From NCBI RefSeq assembly GCF_016734815.1, contig NZ_JAERQF010000017.1:1-64000 (forward strand): a stretch of DNA of 64,000 nucleotides. Direction: 5' to 3'. The notes under the pieces are model-generated. The model had not been told where the DNA came from. It saw only the letters and a list, made by a program, of their open reading frames with translations, and made no database searches. A program made the translations under genes and the position numbers. Shown here in pieces: positions 50,183 to 58,727 of this stretch. Every line of letters begins with the position of its first letter. Positions within the stretch are counted from its first letter, which is position 1. Origin of the DNA: Hymenobacter rubidus. Lineage in GTDB: Bacteria; Bacteroidota; Bacteroidia; Cytophagales; Hymenobacteraceae.

Positions 50183-52726
50183 TTGAGTCTGACGCTTGAT
50201 TTTATTTCGCCCGCAGCCGCCCCGGCGGCCGACCGGGTGACGCTGTTTGCCGACGTTATTTTGCCCCTGCCCCTGCCGCGGCTCTACACCTACCGGGTGC
50301 CGTATGAGCTGAACGACAACGTGGTAATCGGGGGCCGCGTCATTGTGCAGTTTGGGGCCAAAAAGACGCTTAGCTGCATTGTGGCCGCCGTGCACGAAAA
50401 CGCGCCCAAAGAGTATCAGGCCAAGTACATCCTCGAATTTATCGACGATGCACCCGTGGTCACCCAGCCGCAGCTCAAGCTGTTTCGCTGGATGGCCGAC
50501 TATTACATGTGCACCATTGGCGAGGTGATAAACGCGGCCCTGCCCTCGGCGCTCAAGCTCAGCTCCGAGTCGCGCATCCAGCTGCACCCCGCTTTTTCCA
50601 GGGAAGAAAACGAGTACCCGCTCTCCGCGCAGGAAGCGTTGATTGTGGACGCGCTGGGCACGGTGGAAGACGGCAAAGCCCTGACCTTTACCGAAGTGGG
50701 CGACCTGCTGGGCATCACCTCTTTTCACAAGGTGATAAAGTCGCTGATGCACAAGGACGTCATTTTCCTCTTTGAGCACACCGCCGACAAGTACGCGCCC
50801 AAAGTGGTGAAGAAGGTGCGCCTGGCGCATCATTTCGTATCAGAAGCCTCACTAGAGCAACTGTTTGAGAGCCTCGCTACCAAGCCCAAGCAGCTGGATG
50901 TGCTGCTGAAGTACCTGCAGCGAGTGCCGGTGCACCAGAACGAGCACGCCAACCACGCGGGCATTGAAAAACCCTACCTGACCAGCAGCCCCCACCTCTC
51001 GGCCTCGGCCGTGAACACGCTCATCAAAAACGGCGTACTGGAACAGTTCGACCAGATTGTGAGCCGGTTCCCGCTGGAAAACGAGGGAGCCATTCAAATG
51101 AATTTCTCGCTCACCGAGGCCCAGACTTCGGCGCGCGATGAAATCATGGCGCACTTTGGCCAGCAGGAAATCGTGCTGCTGCACGGCGTGACGGGCGCGG
51201 GCAAAACCGAGATTTACATCGACCTCATTCGCAAGGCCATGGAGGGCGGCGGGCAGGTGCTGTACCTGCTGCCCGAAATTGCCCTCACGGCCCAGATTGT
51301 GACGCGCCTGATGCGCGTGTTCGGCTCGCGGCTGGGCGTGTACCACTCCAAATTCTCCGACAACGAACGGGTGGAAGTGTGGAACGGCGTACTCTCCGGC
51401 CGCTTTCAGGTGGTGATTGGGGTGCGCTCGGCGGTGTTTTTGCCGTTTGATAACCTCGCGCTCATCATCGTGGACGAGGAGCACGAATCGAGCTATAAGC
51501 AGTACGAGCCCGCCCCGCGCTACAACGCCCGCGAAGTAGCCCTGATGATGGCCAACTTCCAGGGCGCCAAAACGCTGCTGGGCTCGGCCACGCCAGCCGT
51601 CGAAACCTACTACCAGGCCAAGCAGGGCCGCTACGGACTAGTGAGCCTCACCAAGCGCTTTGGGGAAGCGGGCATGCCGGATATTGAGCTGGTAGACACC
51701 CGCAAGGCCCGCGACCAAAAGACCATGCACAACCACTTCACCGCCGACCTGCTGGGCGAAGTGGAGCGCACCCTGGGCCGGCAGGAACAGGTCATTCTGT
51801 TCCAGAACCGGCGCGGCTACGCGCCCGTGGTGGCCTGCCAGGACTGCGGCTGGATTCCCAAGTGCACCAACTGCGCCGTGAGCCTCAGCTACCACAAGCA
51901 CAGCCATGAGCTGCGCTGCCACTACTGCGGCTACCACGAAGCCATGGTGACCAAGTGCCCCGCCTGCGGCTCCCGCGCCGTGAAAACGCAGGGCTTCGGC
52001 ACCGAAAAGATTGAGGACGACCTCAAAATTATGCTGCCCCAGGCTAATATCCAGCGCATGGATTTGGATACGACGCGCGCCAAAAACAGCTACCAGCAAA
52101 TCATTGCCGACTTCGAGAAGCAAACCACCAACGTGCTGGTGGGCACCCAGATGGTGACCAAAGGCCTCGACTTTGCCAACGTGAGCCTCGTGGGCATCAT
52201 CAACGCCGACAGCATCATTCACTACCCCGATTTCCGGGCCCACGAGCGAGCCTACCAGATGTTTGTGCAGGTAAGCGGCCGGGCCGGGCGCAAGGGCAAG
52301 AAGGGCAAAGTCATCATCCAGACGGCCGACCCCACGCAGGTGATTTTCGACAAAGTCATTCGCAACGATTACGTGGAATTTTACAACTACGAAATCATGC
52401 AGCGGCGCGAGCACGGCTACCCGCCGTTCATGCGCATCATCAAGCTCACGGTGAAGCACGTAGAGCAAGGACTGGGCGAACAAGCCGCTATTTTGCTAAC
52501 CCAGGAGCTGGTCGACCGCCTGGGCGGCGCCGCCGTGCTGGGCCCCGAAGCGCCCTACATTTTCCGCATCCGCAACTTCTATCTGCAGGAAATCACCATC
52601 AAGCTCGACCGGGCCCACACGGTGCTCAAGCAAGCCAAGCAACACATCTGTGAAGCCATGGACGTGGTGCGCGACCAGAAAGAGTTCAAGCAAGCCCGCC
52701 TAGTAGCCGACGTGGACCCGATGTGA
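50183..52726 (+). CDS. priA: Primosomal protein N' (replication restart helicase)
   Basis: About 847 residues from TTG 50183. PriA is the 3'-5' helicase that reloads the replisome at stalled forks. The N-terminal DNA-binding domain begins RVTLFADVILPLPLPRLYTY; Walker A is GVTGAGKTEIY near residue 338, the DEEH box IIVDEEHESSYKQYEP near 430, and eight zinc-binding Cys lie near 550-600 (CQDCGWIPKCTNC, CHYCGY, CPACGS), followed by helicase motifs LVGTQMVTKGLDF and QVSGRAGRKG. The in-frame ATG at 50090 lies before the promoter and adds a Cys/Gly-rich stretch unlike PriA, so it is rejected. Confidence 0.96.
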   Translation: MSLTLDFISPAAAPAADRVTLFADVILPLPLPRLYTYRVPYELNDNVVIGGRVIVQFGAKKTLSCIVAAVHENAPKEYQAKYILEFIDDAPVVTQPQLKLFRWMADYYMCTIGEVINAALPSALKLSSESRIQLHPAFSREENEYPLSAQEALIVDALGTVEDGKALTFTEVGDLLGITSFHKVIKSLMHKDVIFLFEHTADKYAPKVVKKVRLAHHFVSEASLEQLFESLATKPKQLDVLLKYLQRVPVHQNEHANHAGIEKPYLTSSPHLSASAVNTLIKNGVLEQFDQIVSRFPLENEGAIQMNFSLTEAQTSARDEIMAHFGQQEIVLLHGVTGAGKTEIYIDLIRKAMEGGGQVLYLLPEIALTAQIVTRLMRVFGSRLGVYHSKFSDNERVEVWNGVLSGRFQVVIGVRSAVFLPFDNLALIIVDEEHESSYKQYEPAPRYNAREVALMMANFQGAKTLLGSATPAVETYYQAKQGRYGLVSLTKRFGEAGMPDIELVDTRKARDQKTMHNHFTADLLGEVERTLGRQEQVILFQNRRGYAPVVACQDCGWIPKCTNCAVSLSYHKHSHELRCHYCGYHEAMVTKCPACGSRAVKTQGFGTEKIEDDLKIMLPQANIQRMDLDTTRAKNSYQQIIADFEKQTTNVLVGTQMVTKGLDFANVSLVGIINADSIIHYPDFRAHERAYQMFVQVSGRAGRKGKKGKVIIQTADPTQVIFDKVIRNDYVEFYNYEIMQRREHGYPPFMRIIKLTVKHVEQGLGEQAAILLTQELVDRLGGAAVLGPEAPYIFRIRNFYLQEITIKLDRAHTVLKQAKQHICEAMDVVRDQKEFKQARLVADVDPM

Positions 52727-52768
52727 GCATCGGCCTATATGGCCCGCACTACAGAAATAGTTTTACTA

Positions 52769-52804
52769 AAAAAGGCCCGCTCGATGCATCGAGCGGGCCT
52801 TTTT
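52769..52804. terminator. Bidirectional terminator after priA
   Basis: A perfect 36-base palindrome (GGCCCGCTCGATG and its complement) framed by A and T runs. It serves priA on the plus strand and the convergent lipoprotein gene on the minus strand. Confidence 0.92.
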
Positions 52805-52824
52805 GATAAAGCATGCAATAAGTC

Positions 52825-53424
52825 TTACAATTGGTCGAGCAACCAGAGCACGATGAAAATCAAACCAATCAGCGCGATAATACTCCCGATAAATCCGTTG
52901 ATTAAGCTCACAATCAGGCCTACCAGCAACAGGATGATGCCAATGCGCAGGTTGCCACTTACAGAGCCTTTGGCCACGGAGGCCGAATTGTCGTGCTGAC
53001 GCACCGAGCCGGCTTGCTTTATGAGCTTATCGGCTTGCCGGGTCACTTTGCTCAAAGCCAAGCGTTGGACAAGGCTCAACTTGGGCGCCGGGGTAGCAGT
53101 GGTAGTGGCCGCCACCGTAGCTGGCGTGGTAACGGGGGCTGTCCGGGCCGGGGCTGCGGCGGGTTTGGCCGCCACAGCAGCTGGGAGAGCGGTGCGGGTT
53201 TCGGGAGTGCTGCTTGCCGCAGGAGCGGTGGCGGGCACTTCGGTTGCCGCGGGAGTGATGACGGCCGCAGGAGCAGCAGGCACCGGCGTGGCCATGCGGC
53301 TCACGCCGTGGTAAGAACTGCCTTTGGGAAGCATGGCATATTCGGCTCGGTTGCAGCTGCCCAGCATGAGGGCACAGGCCGCCACAGCCAGGAGTTTAGC
53401 GAGGGGAGAGGAGGTGTTTTTCAT
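52825..53424 (-). CDS. Lipoprotein with Ala/Pro/Thr linker and C-terminal membrane helices
   Basis: A 199-residue protein. ATG 53424 gives a lipoprotein signal (LAVAACALMLGSC, lipid Cys near 24). Residues about 45-115 are Ala/Pro/Thr/Val-rich and likely extended; residues about 115-150 are basic and helical (LSLVQRLALSKVTRQADKLIKQ); the C-terminus has two hydrophobic helices (IGIILLLVGLIVSLINGF and IIALIGLIFIVLWLL). I do not recognise a named family. A lipid anchor at one end and membrane helices at the other could tie two membranes together or fold back into one; the sequence cannot tell. Confidence 0.72.
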   Translation of the reverse strand: MKNTSSPLAKLLAVAACALMLGSCNRAEYAMLPKGSSYHGVSRMATPVPAAPAAVITPAATEVPATAPAASSTPETRTALPAAVAAKPAAAPARTAPVTTPATVAATTTATPAPKLSLVQRLALSKVTRQADKLIKQAGSVRQHDNSASVAKGSVSGNLRIGIILLLVGLIVSLINGFIGSIIALIGLIFIVLWLLDQL

Positions 53425-53626
53425 AAACAATCGGGGGTAAGAAGTAAGCGTAATTGCCCGTTCTACGGCCAAAACGGCAAATAGATGGGTAGGGCAGGTA
53501 TTTTAATTGACGACGCCTACCTTGGGCAAGGCGAATGGGCAGCCAACCCACGACGTTGACTGGCGCGGGTCGAAGCCGGTTTTGTGGCTGAACGCACGGC
53601 CTCGATTTGCTGTTGACTAAGCCAAT

Positions 53627-54448
53627 ATGTACTTACTTGCAATCCGTATGAGGTACTGTTTTTCAACTTGGCAGCGTGCTTTGGGGGTGATGGGAATGAG
53701 CAGCAGCGCCGGTTTGCTGGCGTTGGGCTGCACCCAGCTCCCCGCCGAAACCCGCCCCTCGGTCAGCATGGAGCGCCGGATGCAGTCCGTAGTAGTTACC
53801 GATACCAGCGGCTACGAAACCGCCCCGCCCCGCGACCCCAACGGCATTGGCACCTATTACCTGGGCCGCCAGATTGCCCACGTCATGGGCCACGAAGGCG
53901 CCACCTGGCTGGAGCGCAAAGGCCGGCAGCAGGAAGAAGGCACCGACCTCTTACTGAAGGAACTGAAGCTGAAACCCACCGATGTGGTGGCCGATATCGG
54001 TGCCGGCACTGGCTTCTTCTCCTTTCAATTGGCCAAACGGGTACCGAAGGGCCAGGTTCTGGCGGTCGACATCCAGCCCGAGATGATTGCGGCGCTGCAG
54101 GACAACAAGCGCCGGCTGAAAAACACGAACGTTCGCCCCGTGCTGGGCAGCACCACCAACCCCGCCCTGCCCGCCGATAGTGTAGATGTGGTGCTCATCG
54201 TAGATGCCTACCACGAGTTTGACCACCCGCGTGAGATGGGCCGGGCCATTCGGCGGGCGTTGCGCCCCGGCACCGGCCGCCTGGCCCTGGTTGAGTACCG
54301 CGCCGAGGACGCGAATGTGCCCATCAAGCGCATTCACAAGATGACGGTGGCCCAGGCCCGCAAGGAAATGGCCGCCGTGGGCCTGGTACTGGCCGATTCC
54401 ATCGAAACGCTGCCGCAACAACACCTGCTGCTGTTTAAGCGGAAGTAG
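53627..54448 (+). CDS. Class I SAM-dependent methyltransferase with lipoprotein-like N-terminus
   Basis: A 273-residue protein with a Rossmann methyltransferase domain: motif I VADIGAGTGFFSFQLA (near residues 119-134), the acidic residue of motif II in VLAVDIQPEMI, VDVVLIVDAYHEFDHP (motif IV region) and the C-terminal half of the fold. The N-terminus is hydrophobic and ends in LLALGCTQLP, a convincing lipobox, so the enzyme is predicted to be exported and lipid-anchored although SAM is cytoplasmic. The start is ATG 53627 or the Met seven codons later. Substrate unknown. It is followed by a nested palindrome and queA. Confidence 0.82.
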   Translation: MYLLAIRMRYCFSTWQRALGVMGMSSSAGLLALGCTQLPAETRPSVSMERRMQSVVVTDTSGYETAPPRDPNGIGTYYLGRQIAHVMGHEGATWLERKGRQQEEGTDLLLKELKLKPTDVVADIGAGTGFFSFQLAKRVPKGQVLAVDIQPEMIAALQDNKRRLKNTNVRPVLGSTTNPALPADSVDVVLIVDAYHEFDHPREMGRAIRRALRPGTGRLALVEYRAEDANVPIKRIHKMTVAQARKEMAAVGLVLADSIETLPQQHLLLFKRK

Positions 54449-54450
54449 CG

Positions 54451-54599
54451 GAACCAGTACCCCGAAATTTCATTTCGGTCCGTCTGGGCGAGGTTCAACA
54501 TAAAGAAGCTGTTTAGAAAGTCCTGTAAAACGTCCTGCTGACTTTCTACATAGCTTCATCGTTGGGGCGGGCCGAAAGTTCATTTCGGGGTACTGGTTC
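54451..54599. repeat. Large palindrome enclosing a MITE-like copy
   Basis: Perfect 18-base outer arms GAACCAGTACCCCGAAAT (54451-54468) and its complement (54582-54599); similarity continues inward for about 18 more bases with a few mismatches. The element at 54505-54557 sits in what would be its loop. The right arm runs up to 20 bases before the queA start, so the repeat forms the upstream region of queA. Confidence 0.82.
54505..54557. mobile_element. Short MITE-like copy with collapsed interior
   Basis: Ends GAAGCTGTTTAGAAAGTC (54505-54522) and GACTTTCTACATAGCTTC (54540-54557) match the terminal repeats of the 44.7-kb element with two changes. The interior is only 17 bases (CTGTAAAACGTCCTGCT) and, with the adjoining GA, looks like the outer edge of a REP-like arm, as if the central palindrome had been lost. 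Confidence 0.72.
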
Positions 54600-54618
54600 A
54601 ATGCCGACCTTTGCGGGC

Positions 54619-55896
54619 ATGAACCCCGACCCGCGCCAGATTTCCATTCACGACTTCACCTACCCGCTACCGGCCGAGCGCATTGCCCCGGAGCCCCTCC
54701 CCGACCGCGCCGCCAGTCGCCTTTTGGTAAGCAGAGACGGTGTTATCTCCGATAAAACCTTTCGCGACCTACCCGGCGAGCTGCCCGCCGACTCGCTGCT
54801 CATTTTTAATGATACCCGCGTGGTACGGGCCCGGCTGCTGGCCCGCCGCCCCACCGGTGGCCAAGTCGAGCTGTTTTGCCTGGAGCCCGTGGCGCCGCAC
54901 CGCAGCTTGGAGCTGGCCCTGCAACAAACCGGGAGCTGCACGTGGCGCTGCCTGATAGGCAACGGCCGCCGCTGGAAAGCCGGCCCCGTCAGGCTGGAAT
55001 TTGCCACTGCTGACGGCCAGGCCGCCACCCTGCACGCCGAGCGCCAAACCCAGGAGGCCGGTACCGCGCTAATAGCTTTTCGGTGGACACCCGCCGAGCT
55101 TCCTTTTGCCGAAGTATTGCGGGCCGCCGGCCACCTGCCCCTCCCGCCCTACATCGACCGGCCCGACACGGCCGCCGATGCCGTGCGCTACCAAACCGTG
55201 TATGCTGCCGCCGAGGGTGCCGTGGCCGCGCCCACCGCTGGCCTGCATTTCACCTCCGAAATCCTGGCCGAGCTTCAGGAAAAAGGCATTCAAACGGGCC
55301 ACATCACGCTCCATGTGGGGGCGGGCACGTTCCAGCCGGTGAAGGCCGACCGCATGGCCGACCACCCCATGCACACCGAGCCCATTTTGGTGACGGCAGC
55401 GCTGCTGCGGCAGTTGCTGGCGCACCGACCCCGCCCGGTGCTGGCCGTGGGCACCACCAGTCTGCGCACCCTCGAAACCCTGTATTGGCTGGGGGCAGGC
55501 CTGTTGCTGCAACCCAACGCGACTGCGCCCGGCTCATCCGAGCTGCTCGTGACACAGTGGCAACCCTATGATATGGCCCCGGAAGCGACCCAAATAAGTC
55601 CGGAAGAAGCGCTTACTGCGCTGCTGCGCTACCTGGAGGCCCTGGGCACCGATACGCTGGAAGCCAGCACCCGGCTGCTGATTGCGCCCGGCTACCGCTT
55701 TCGGCTGGTTGATGGGCTGATAACCAATTTCCATCAGCCCGAAAGCACCTTGCTGCTGCTGGTAGCCGCTCTGCTAGGCACCGGCTGGCGCGCCGTGTAT
55801 GAGCACGCCCTACGCCATGGCTACCGGTTTTTGAGCTACGGCGACAGTTCCCTTCTGCTCCCTGGCTCTGAGCAAATTTTGGCCGCCGAAGATTAA
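54619..55896 (+). CDS. queA: S-adenosylmethionine:tRNA ribosyltransferase-isomerase
   Basis: A 425-residue enzyme of queuosine synthesis that transfers the ribosyl part of SAM to 7-aminomethyl-7-deazaguanine in tRNA. Conserved stretches are FTYPLPAERIAPEPLPDRA, LLIFNDTRVVRARL, AAPTAGLHFTSE, LHVGAGTFQPVK, MHTEPI and LVDGLITNFHQPESTLLLLVAAL. ATG 54619 is preferred; ATG 54601 is in frame six codons upstream and gives an atypical start. GACCTTTG ends five bases before ATG 54619 and may be the -7 element. It could be a paralogue rather than the main QueA of this organism, since more than one such gene occurs in some Bacteroidota. Confidence 0.9.
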   Translation: MNPDPRQISIHDFTYPLPAERIAPEPLPDRAASRLLVSRDGVISDKTFRDLPGELPADSLLIFNDTRVVRARLLARRPTGGQVELFCLEPVAPHRSLELALQQTGSCTWRCLIGNGRRWKAGPVRLEFATADGQAATLHAERQTQEAGTALIAFRWTPAELPFAEVLRAAGHLPLPPYIDRPDTAADAVRYQTVYAAAEGAVAAPTAGLHFTSEILAELQEKGIQTGHITLHVGAGTFQPVKADRMADHPMHTEPILVTAALLRQLLAHRPRPVLAVGTTSLRTLETLYWLGAGLLLQPNATAPGSSELLVTQWQPYDMAPEATQISPEEALTALLRYLEALGTDTLEASTRLLIAPGYRFRLVDGLITNFHQPESTLLLLVAALLGTGWRAVYEHALRHGYRFLSYGDSSLLLPGSEQILAAED

Positions 55897-55982
55897 GAAA
55901 AAGCTTGGCACAATCCATGCAATAACCTTTGCCAATGGGCCGCGTACAAGCCCCACATCACCCTTTTTCTTTCTCCTTTATC

Positions 55983-56291
55983 ATGAAAAAAGTAACCCTG
56001 TTGCTCGCCCTTTCCGCTTTCGCAACTTCCGCTTTTGCGCAAACTACTCCTTCAACGGAAGTGAAAGTGCGTGACAACGGCACCACCAAAGTGGTAACCA
56101 AAACCGGCAAAACCAACGCTGGTCAGGCCATCGACAATACCAAAGACGCCGCCGGCAACGTAGCCCACAAAACCGGCCACGCCCTGAAACGCGGTGCTCA
56201 GAAAACCGGCCACGCCGTGAAGCACGGCACCCAGAAAGTGGGCAGCAAAGTAAAAGAGGGCACCGCTAAAATGGAAGCCAAAACCGAATAG
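55983..56291 (+). CDS. Small secreted Lys/Gly/His-rich repeat protein (LEA-like)
   Basis: A 102-residue exported protein. The signal peptide is MKKVTLLLALSAFATSAFAQ. The mature part is very hydrophilic and made of similar 11-12-residue units containing KTG(H/K)A, KRGAQKTGHAVK, HGTQKVGSKVK and EGTAKMEAK, resembling late-embryogenesis-abundant type repeats that form amphipathic helices on drying or contact with membranes. ATG 55983 starts the signal peptide; upstream codons look non-coding. A terminator follows, so it is monocistronic. A protective or envelope role is inference. Confidence 0.75.
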   Translation: MKKVTLLLALSAFATSAFAQTTPSTEVKVRDNGTTKVVTKTGKTNAGQAIDNTKDAAGNVAHKTGHALKRGAQKTGHAVKHGTQKVGSKVKEGTAKMEAKTE

Positions 56292-56322
56292 ATAGCCCTT
56301 CCTAGCCTTCCTTTCCACAAGT

Positions 56323-56355
56323 AAAAAGCCTCGCCACCATTGGCGAGGCTTTTTT
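56323..56355. terminator. Terminator after the LEA-like gene
   Basis: A perfect 14-bp stem including AGCCTCGCCA / TGGCGAGGCT, loop CCAT, with an A-run before and six T after. It is symmetric, but the nearest gene upstream is on the plus strand. Confidence 0.92.
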
Positions 56356-56388
56356 GTGCTTTAGCCAGCACGGGCGGTACATTCAGGC

Positions 56389-56814
56389 ATGGAAATTACG
56401 TTGACCACGCCGGCGCTGCTGTTTCCGGCGCTCTCGTTGCTGCTGCTGGCCTACACCAACCGCTTCCTGGGGCTGGCCAATGTGGTACGCAGCCTCAAAT
56501 TGCAGTATGTAGATGCCCCACGCGAGCCTCTGCGGCGCCAGATTCAGAACCTGCGCCAGCGGCTGGTCCTCATCCGCAACATGCAGGCCGTGGGCATTGG
56601 CAGCATGTTTGGCTGCGTGCTCACCATGTTTTTGGTGTATGCGGGCCTGAACACCGCCGGCCAGCTGCTGTTTGGGGCCAGCCTACTGGCGCTGCTGGTG
56701 TCGCTGGGCATGGCCCTAGTCGAAATTCAGATTTCGGTGGATGCGCTCAACATCGAGCTCGACGATATTGAAGATGCCGAAGCCCAGCGCCAGAATGCCC
56801 TGCGGTCATCTTAA
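56389..56814 (+). CDS. DUF2721 family membrane protein
   Basis: A 141-residue protein with three helices: one at residues 8-25, two at about 65-110, and a charged C-terminal helix (VDALNIELDDIEDAE). The cytoplasmic loop with RSLKLQYVDAPREPLRRQIQNL is typical of DUF2721, whose role is unknown. TACATTCA three bases before the ATG is a weak -7-like match. The last four bases overlap the 3' end of the convergent gene. Confidence 0.82.
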   Translation: MEITLTTPALLFPALSLLLLAYTNRFLGLANVVRSLKLQYVDAPREPLRRQIQNLRQRLVLIRNMQAVGIGSMFGCVLTMFLVYAGLNTAGQLLFGASLLALLVSLGMALVEIQISVDALNIELDDIEDAEAQRQNALRSS

Positions 56815-57101
56815 TTCAGCCCACTGTGGCCGGTGTTGGTTGCTTCGAGGGCGACCGGGCTATCCGACGCCGGCTGGGGCTTTTCGCGCACTTCGTAGAG
56901 TACGTTCTCGACCACGCCGCGCCCAAACAGGCTCACGCCAGCGTTGAAAACAACCAGCGCGGCGGTGCCGGCAGCGAGCCATTTTGAAGCAGGCAGGCCC
57001 TGGTCTTTGAGGCTGCCGGCCCAGTGCACCATGCTGGCTCCGGCGCCAATGGTGGCCAAGCCCAGCGGGGCAAAAAGCAGCCATTTGGTTTTGTGCGTCA
57101 T
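56811..57101 (-). CDS. Small hypothetical membrane protein
   Basis: A 96-residue protein with two helices (LLFAPLGLATIGAGASMVHW and WLAAGTAALVVFNAGVSLFG) and a polar tail of about 30 residues. No family recognised. ATG 57101 (MTHKTKW) is preferred to the TTG three codons upstream. It converges on and overlaps the DUF2721 gene by four bases; no terminator separates them. Confidence 0.68.
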   Translation of the reverse strand: MTHKTKWLLFAPLGLATIGAGASMVHWAGSLKDQGLPASKWLAAGTAALVVFNAGVSLFGRGVVENVLYEVREKPQPASDSPVALEATNTGHSGLN

Positions 57102-57252
57102 AAACAACAAGAAAAAATAAGTGGAGGGAAGGCGTAATGCGGGCCGCCGATGTGCGATTACTCCGGTGGCTTGGCTGCGCCGCGTACCTTTCGGCTTTTA
57201 GCTTACGCACCAAACCCGGCCGTGTTTCGGCACCCGCGCCGCCCCTTGTGTT

Positions 57253-57717
57253 ATGTCGCCCTACGAACAACTGCTCCACCTCGCCTTCACCGCGCCAAAC
57301 GACGTGAAGTACTACCTCACCCCCACTGCCCGCCAGGCCTCCGACCAACTGCGCACCGCCCCGCCCGCCCAACGCCCCTTTCGCTTCGAGCAAATGCGCC
57401 TGGGCCTGGCCATGAGCCTGCTGAAATTGGTGTCGGAACTGGGCGACCACGACGCCAGCCGCCAGGTGCTCGATGTGCTGCACCGCGCCCTGAACGAGGC
57501 CCGCTCGCCGGAGGATATCGACCGCATTGTGGGCCGCGAAGCCCGGCTGTTCGACCGCCTCTACGAAGACCTCTACGTGAACGAGCAGGGTGAGGAACTG
57601 CTCAACCTCTTCGGCCGCACCCTGGATGCGGACGCGCCCGAACTGCTGGAAGAAGTGGCCCAGGAAGGCGTAGACCTGGCCCGCACGCTGGATTTCAGCG
57701 ACGATGAAGACGAATAG
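57253..57717 (+). CDS. Hypothetical helical acidic protein
   Basis: A 154-residue soluble, helix-rich protein starting MSPYEQLLHLAFTAPNDVKYY, with many Leu/Glu/Asp heptad-like stretches and a strongly acidic end (DFSDDEDE). No family recognised and no catalytic motif seen. Codon use is like its neighbours and the frame has strong third-position GC, so it is a real gene. A REP-like hairpin follows 11 bases after the stop, then the SPFH gene. Confidence 0.7.
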   Translation: MSPYEQLLHLAFTAPNDVKYYLTPTARQASDQLRTAPPAQRPFRFEQMRLGLAMSLLKLVSELGDHDASRQVLDVLHRALNEARSPEDIDRIVGREARLFDRLYEDLYVNEQGEELLNLFGRTLDADAPELLEEVAQEGVDLARTLDFSDDEDE

Positions 57718-57728
57718 CTGAGCATCGG

Positions 57729-57770
57729 CAGAACGGTCCTGCTGAGCGCAGTCGAAGCAGGACCGTTCTG
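57729..57770. repeat. Single REP-like hairpin with extended stem
   Basis: Perfect 15-bp stem CAGAACGGTCCTGCT / AGCAGGACCGTTCTG around the 12-base loop GAGCGCAGTCGA, the same loop core as inside the larger palindromes, but with a different stem. ATTTATTT follows, so weak termination is possible. Confidence 0.85.
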
Positions 57771-57802
57771 ATTTATTTCCCTAACACCTCACCCCACATT
57801 CC

Positions 57803-58714
57803 ATGACCCTGACCATCTTTGGCTTCATTCTGCTCGTGCTTGGGCTGAATGCCTCGCGCTTTTCCGAACGGCTGGAGCGCCTGCGCGGCGGCCTCCTTTT
57901 TTTGGGCGGTGCGTTTATGATACTGGGAGTAGCCCTGAGCACGGTGGTGCAGATTGGGGTGGGCCAGGTGGGCGTACAAACGCTGTTTGGACAGGTGCAA
58001 CCCCGCGTGCTCCAGCCCGGATTGAACGTGGTGAACCCGCTGGTGGACGTAACCCGTTTTGATACCCGCACGCAGAACTACACCATGTCGGCCCAGCACG
58101 GCGAAGGTCAGCAGGAAGGCGATGACGCCATTCGGGTGCTCTCGGCCGACGGGCTGGAAGTTGTCATCGACCTGACGGTGCTCTACCACGTAGTGCCCGC
58201 CCAGGCCCCGCGCATCCTGGCCACCATCGGCGAGGATTACCAGGACAAGATTGTGCGGGCCATTTCGCGCACCCGCATCCGCGACAATGCCGTGTATTAC
58301 GATGCCGTGGCCTTGTACTCGACGCGCCGCGAGGAATTTCAAACCCGTATTCTGAACGCCATTGAGAAGGATTTTCGGAGCAGCGGCCTGCAGCTCGACC
58401 AGTTGCTCATCCGCAACATCCAACTGCCGCAATCAGTAAAAACCAGCATCGAAAGCAAGATTTCGGCCGAACAGGACGCCCAAAAAATGCAGTTCGTGCT
58501 CCAGAAAGAGAAGCAGGAAGCCGAGCGCAAGCGCGTGGAAGCGCAGGGCATTGCCGACTACCAGCGCATTGTGAACACCGAGCTCAGCGACAAGCTGCTG
58601 CAATACGAAACCATCAAGGCCAACCAGGCCATTGCCACTTCGCCCAACGCCAAGGTCATCATCATGGGCAACGGGCGTGGCACAGGCCCGCAGCTGCTGC
58701 TCGGCGACAAGTAA
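57803..58714 (+). CDS. SPFH/prohibitin family protein
   Basis: A 303-residue membrane-anchored scaffold protein. Two N-terminal hydrophobic segments (about residues 2-15 and 30-52) precede the SPFH domain (GQVGVQTLFGQVQPRVLQPGL to about residue 220), followed by a charged coiled coil (QDAQKMQFVLQKEKQEAERKR) and the tail with SPNAKVIIMGNG. Prohibitin-like proteins form large rings that organise membrane proteases or domains. The gene is followed by a strong terminator. Confidence 0.9.
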   Translation: MTLTIFGFILLVLGLNASRFSERLERLRGGLLFLGGAFMILGVALSTVVQIGVGQVGVQTLFGQVQPRVLQPGLNVVNPLVDVTRFDTRTQNYTMSAQHGEGQQEGDDAIRVLSADGLEVVIDLTVLYHVVPAQAPRILATIGEDYQDKIVRAISRTRIRDNAVYYDAVALYSTRREEFQTRILNAIEKDFRSSGLQLDQLLIRNIQLPQSVKTSIESKISAEQDAQKMQFVLQKEKQEAERKRVEAQGIADYQRIVNTELSDKLLQYETIKANQAIATSPNAKVIIMGNGRGTGPQLLLGDK

Positions 58715-58727
58715 AAACCTTTACCAT

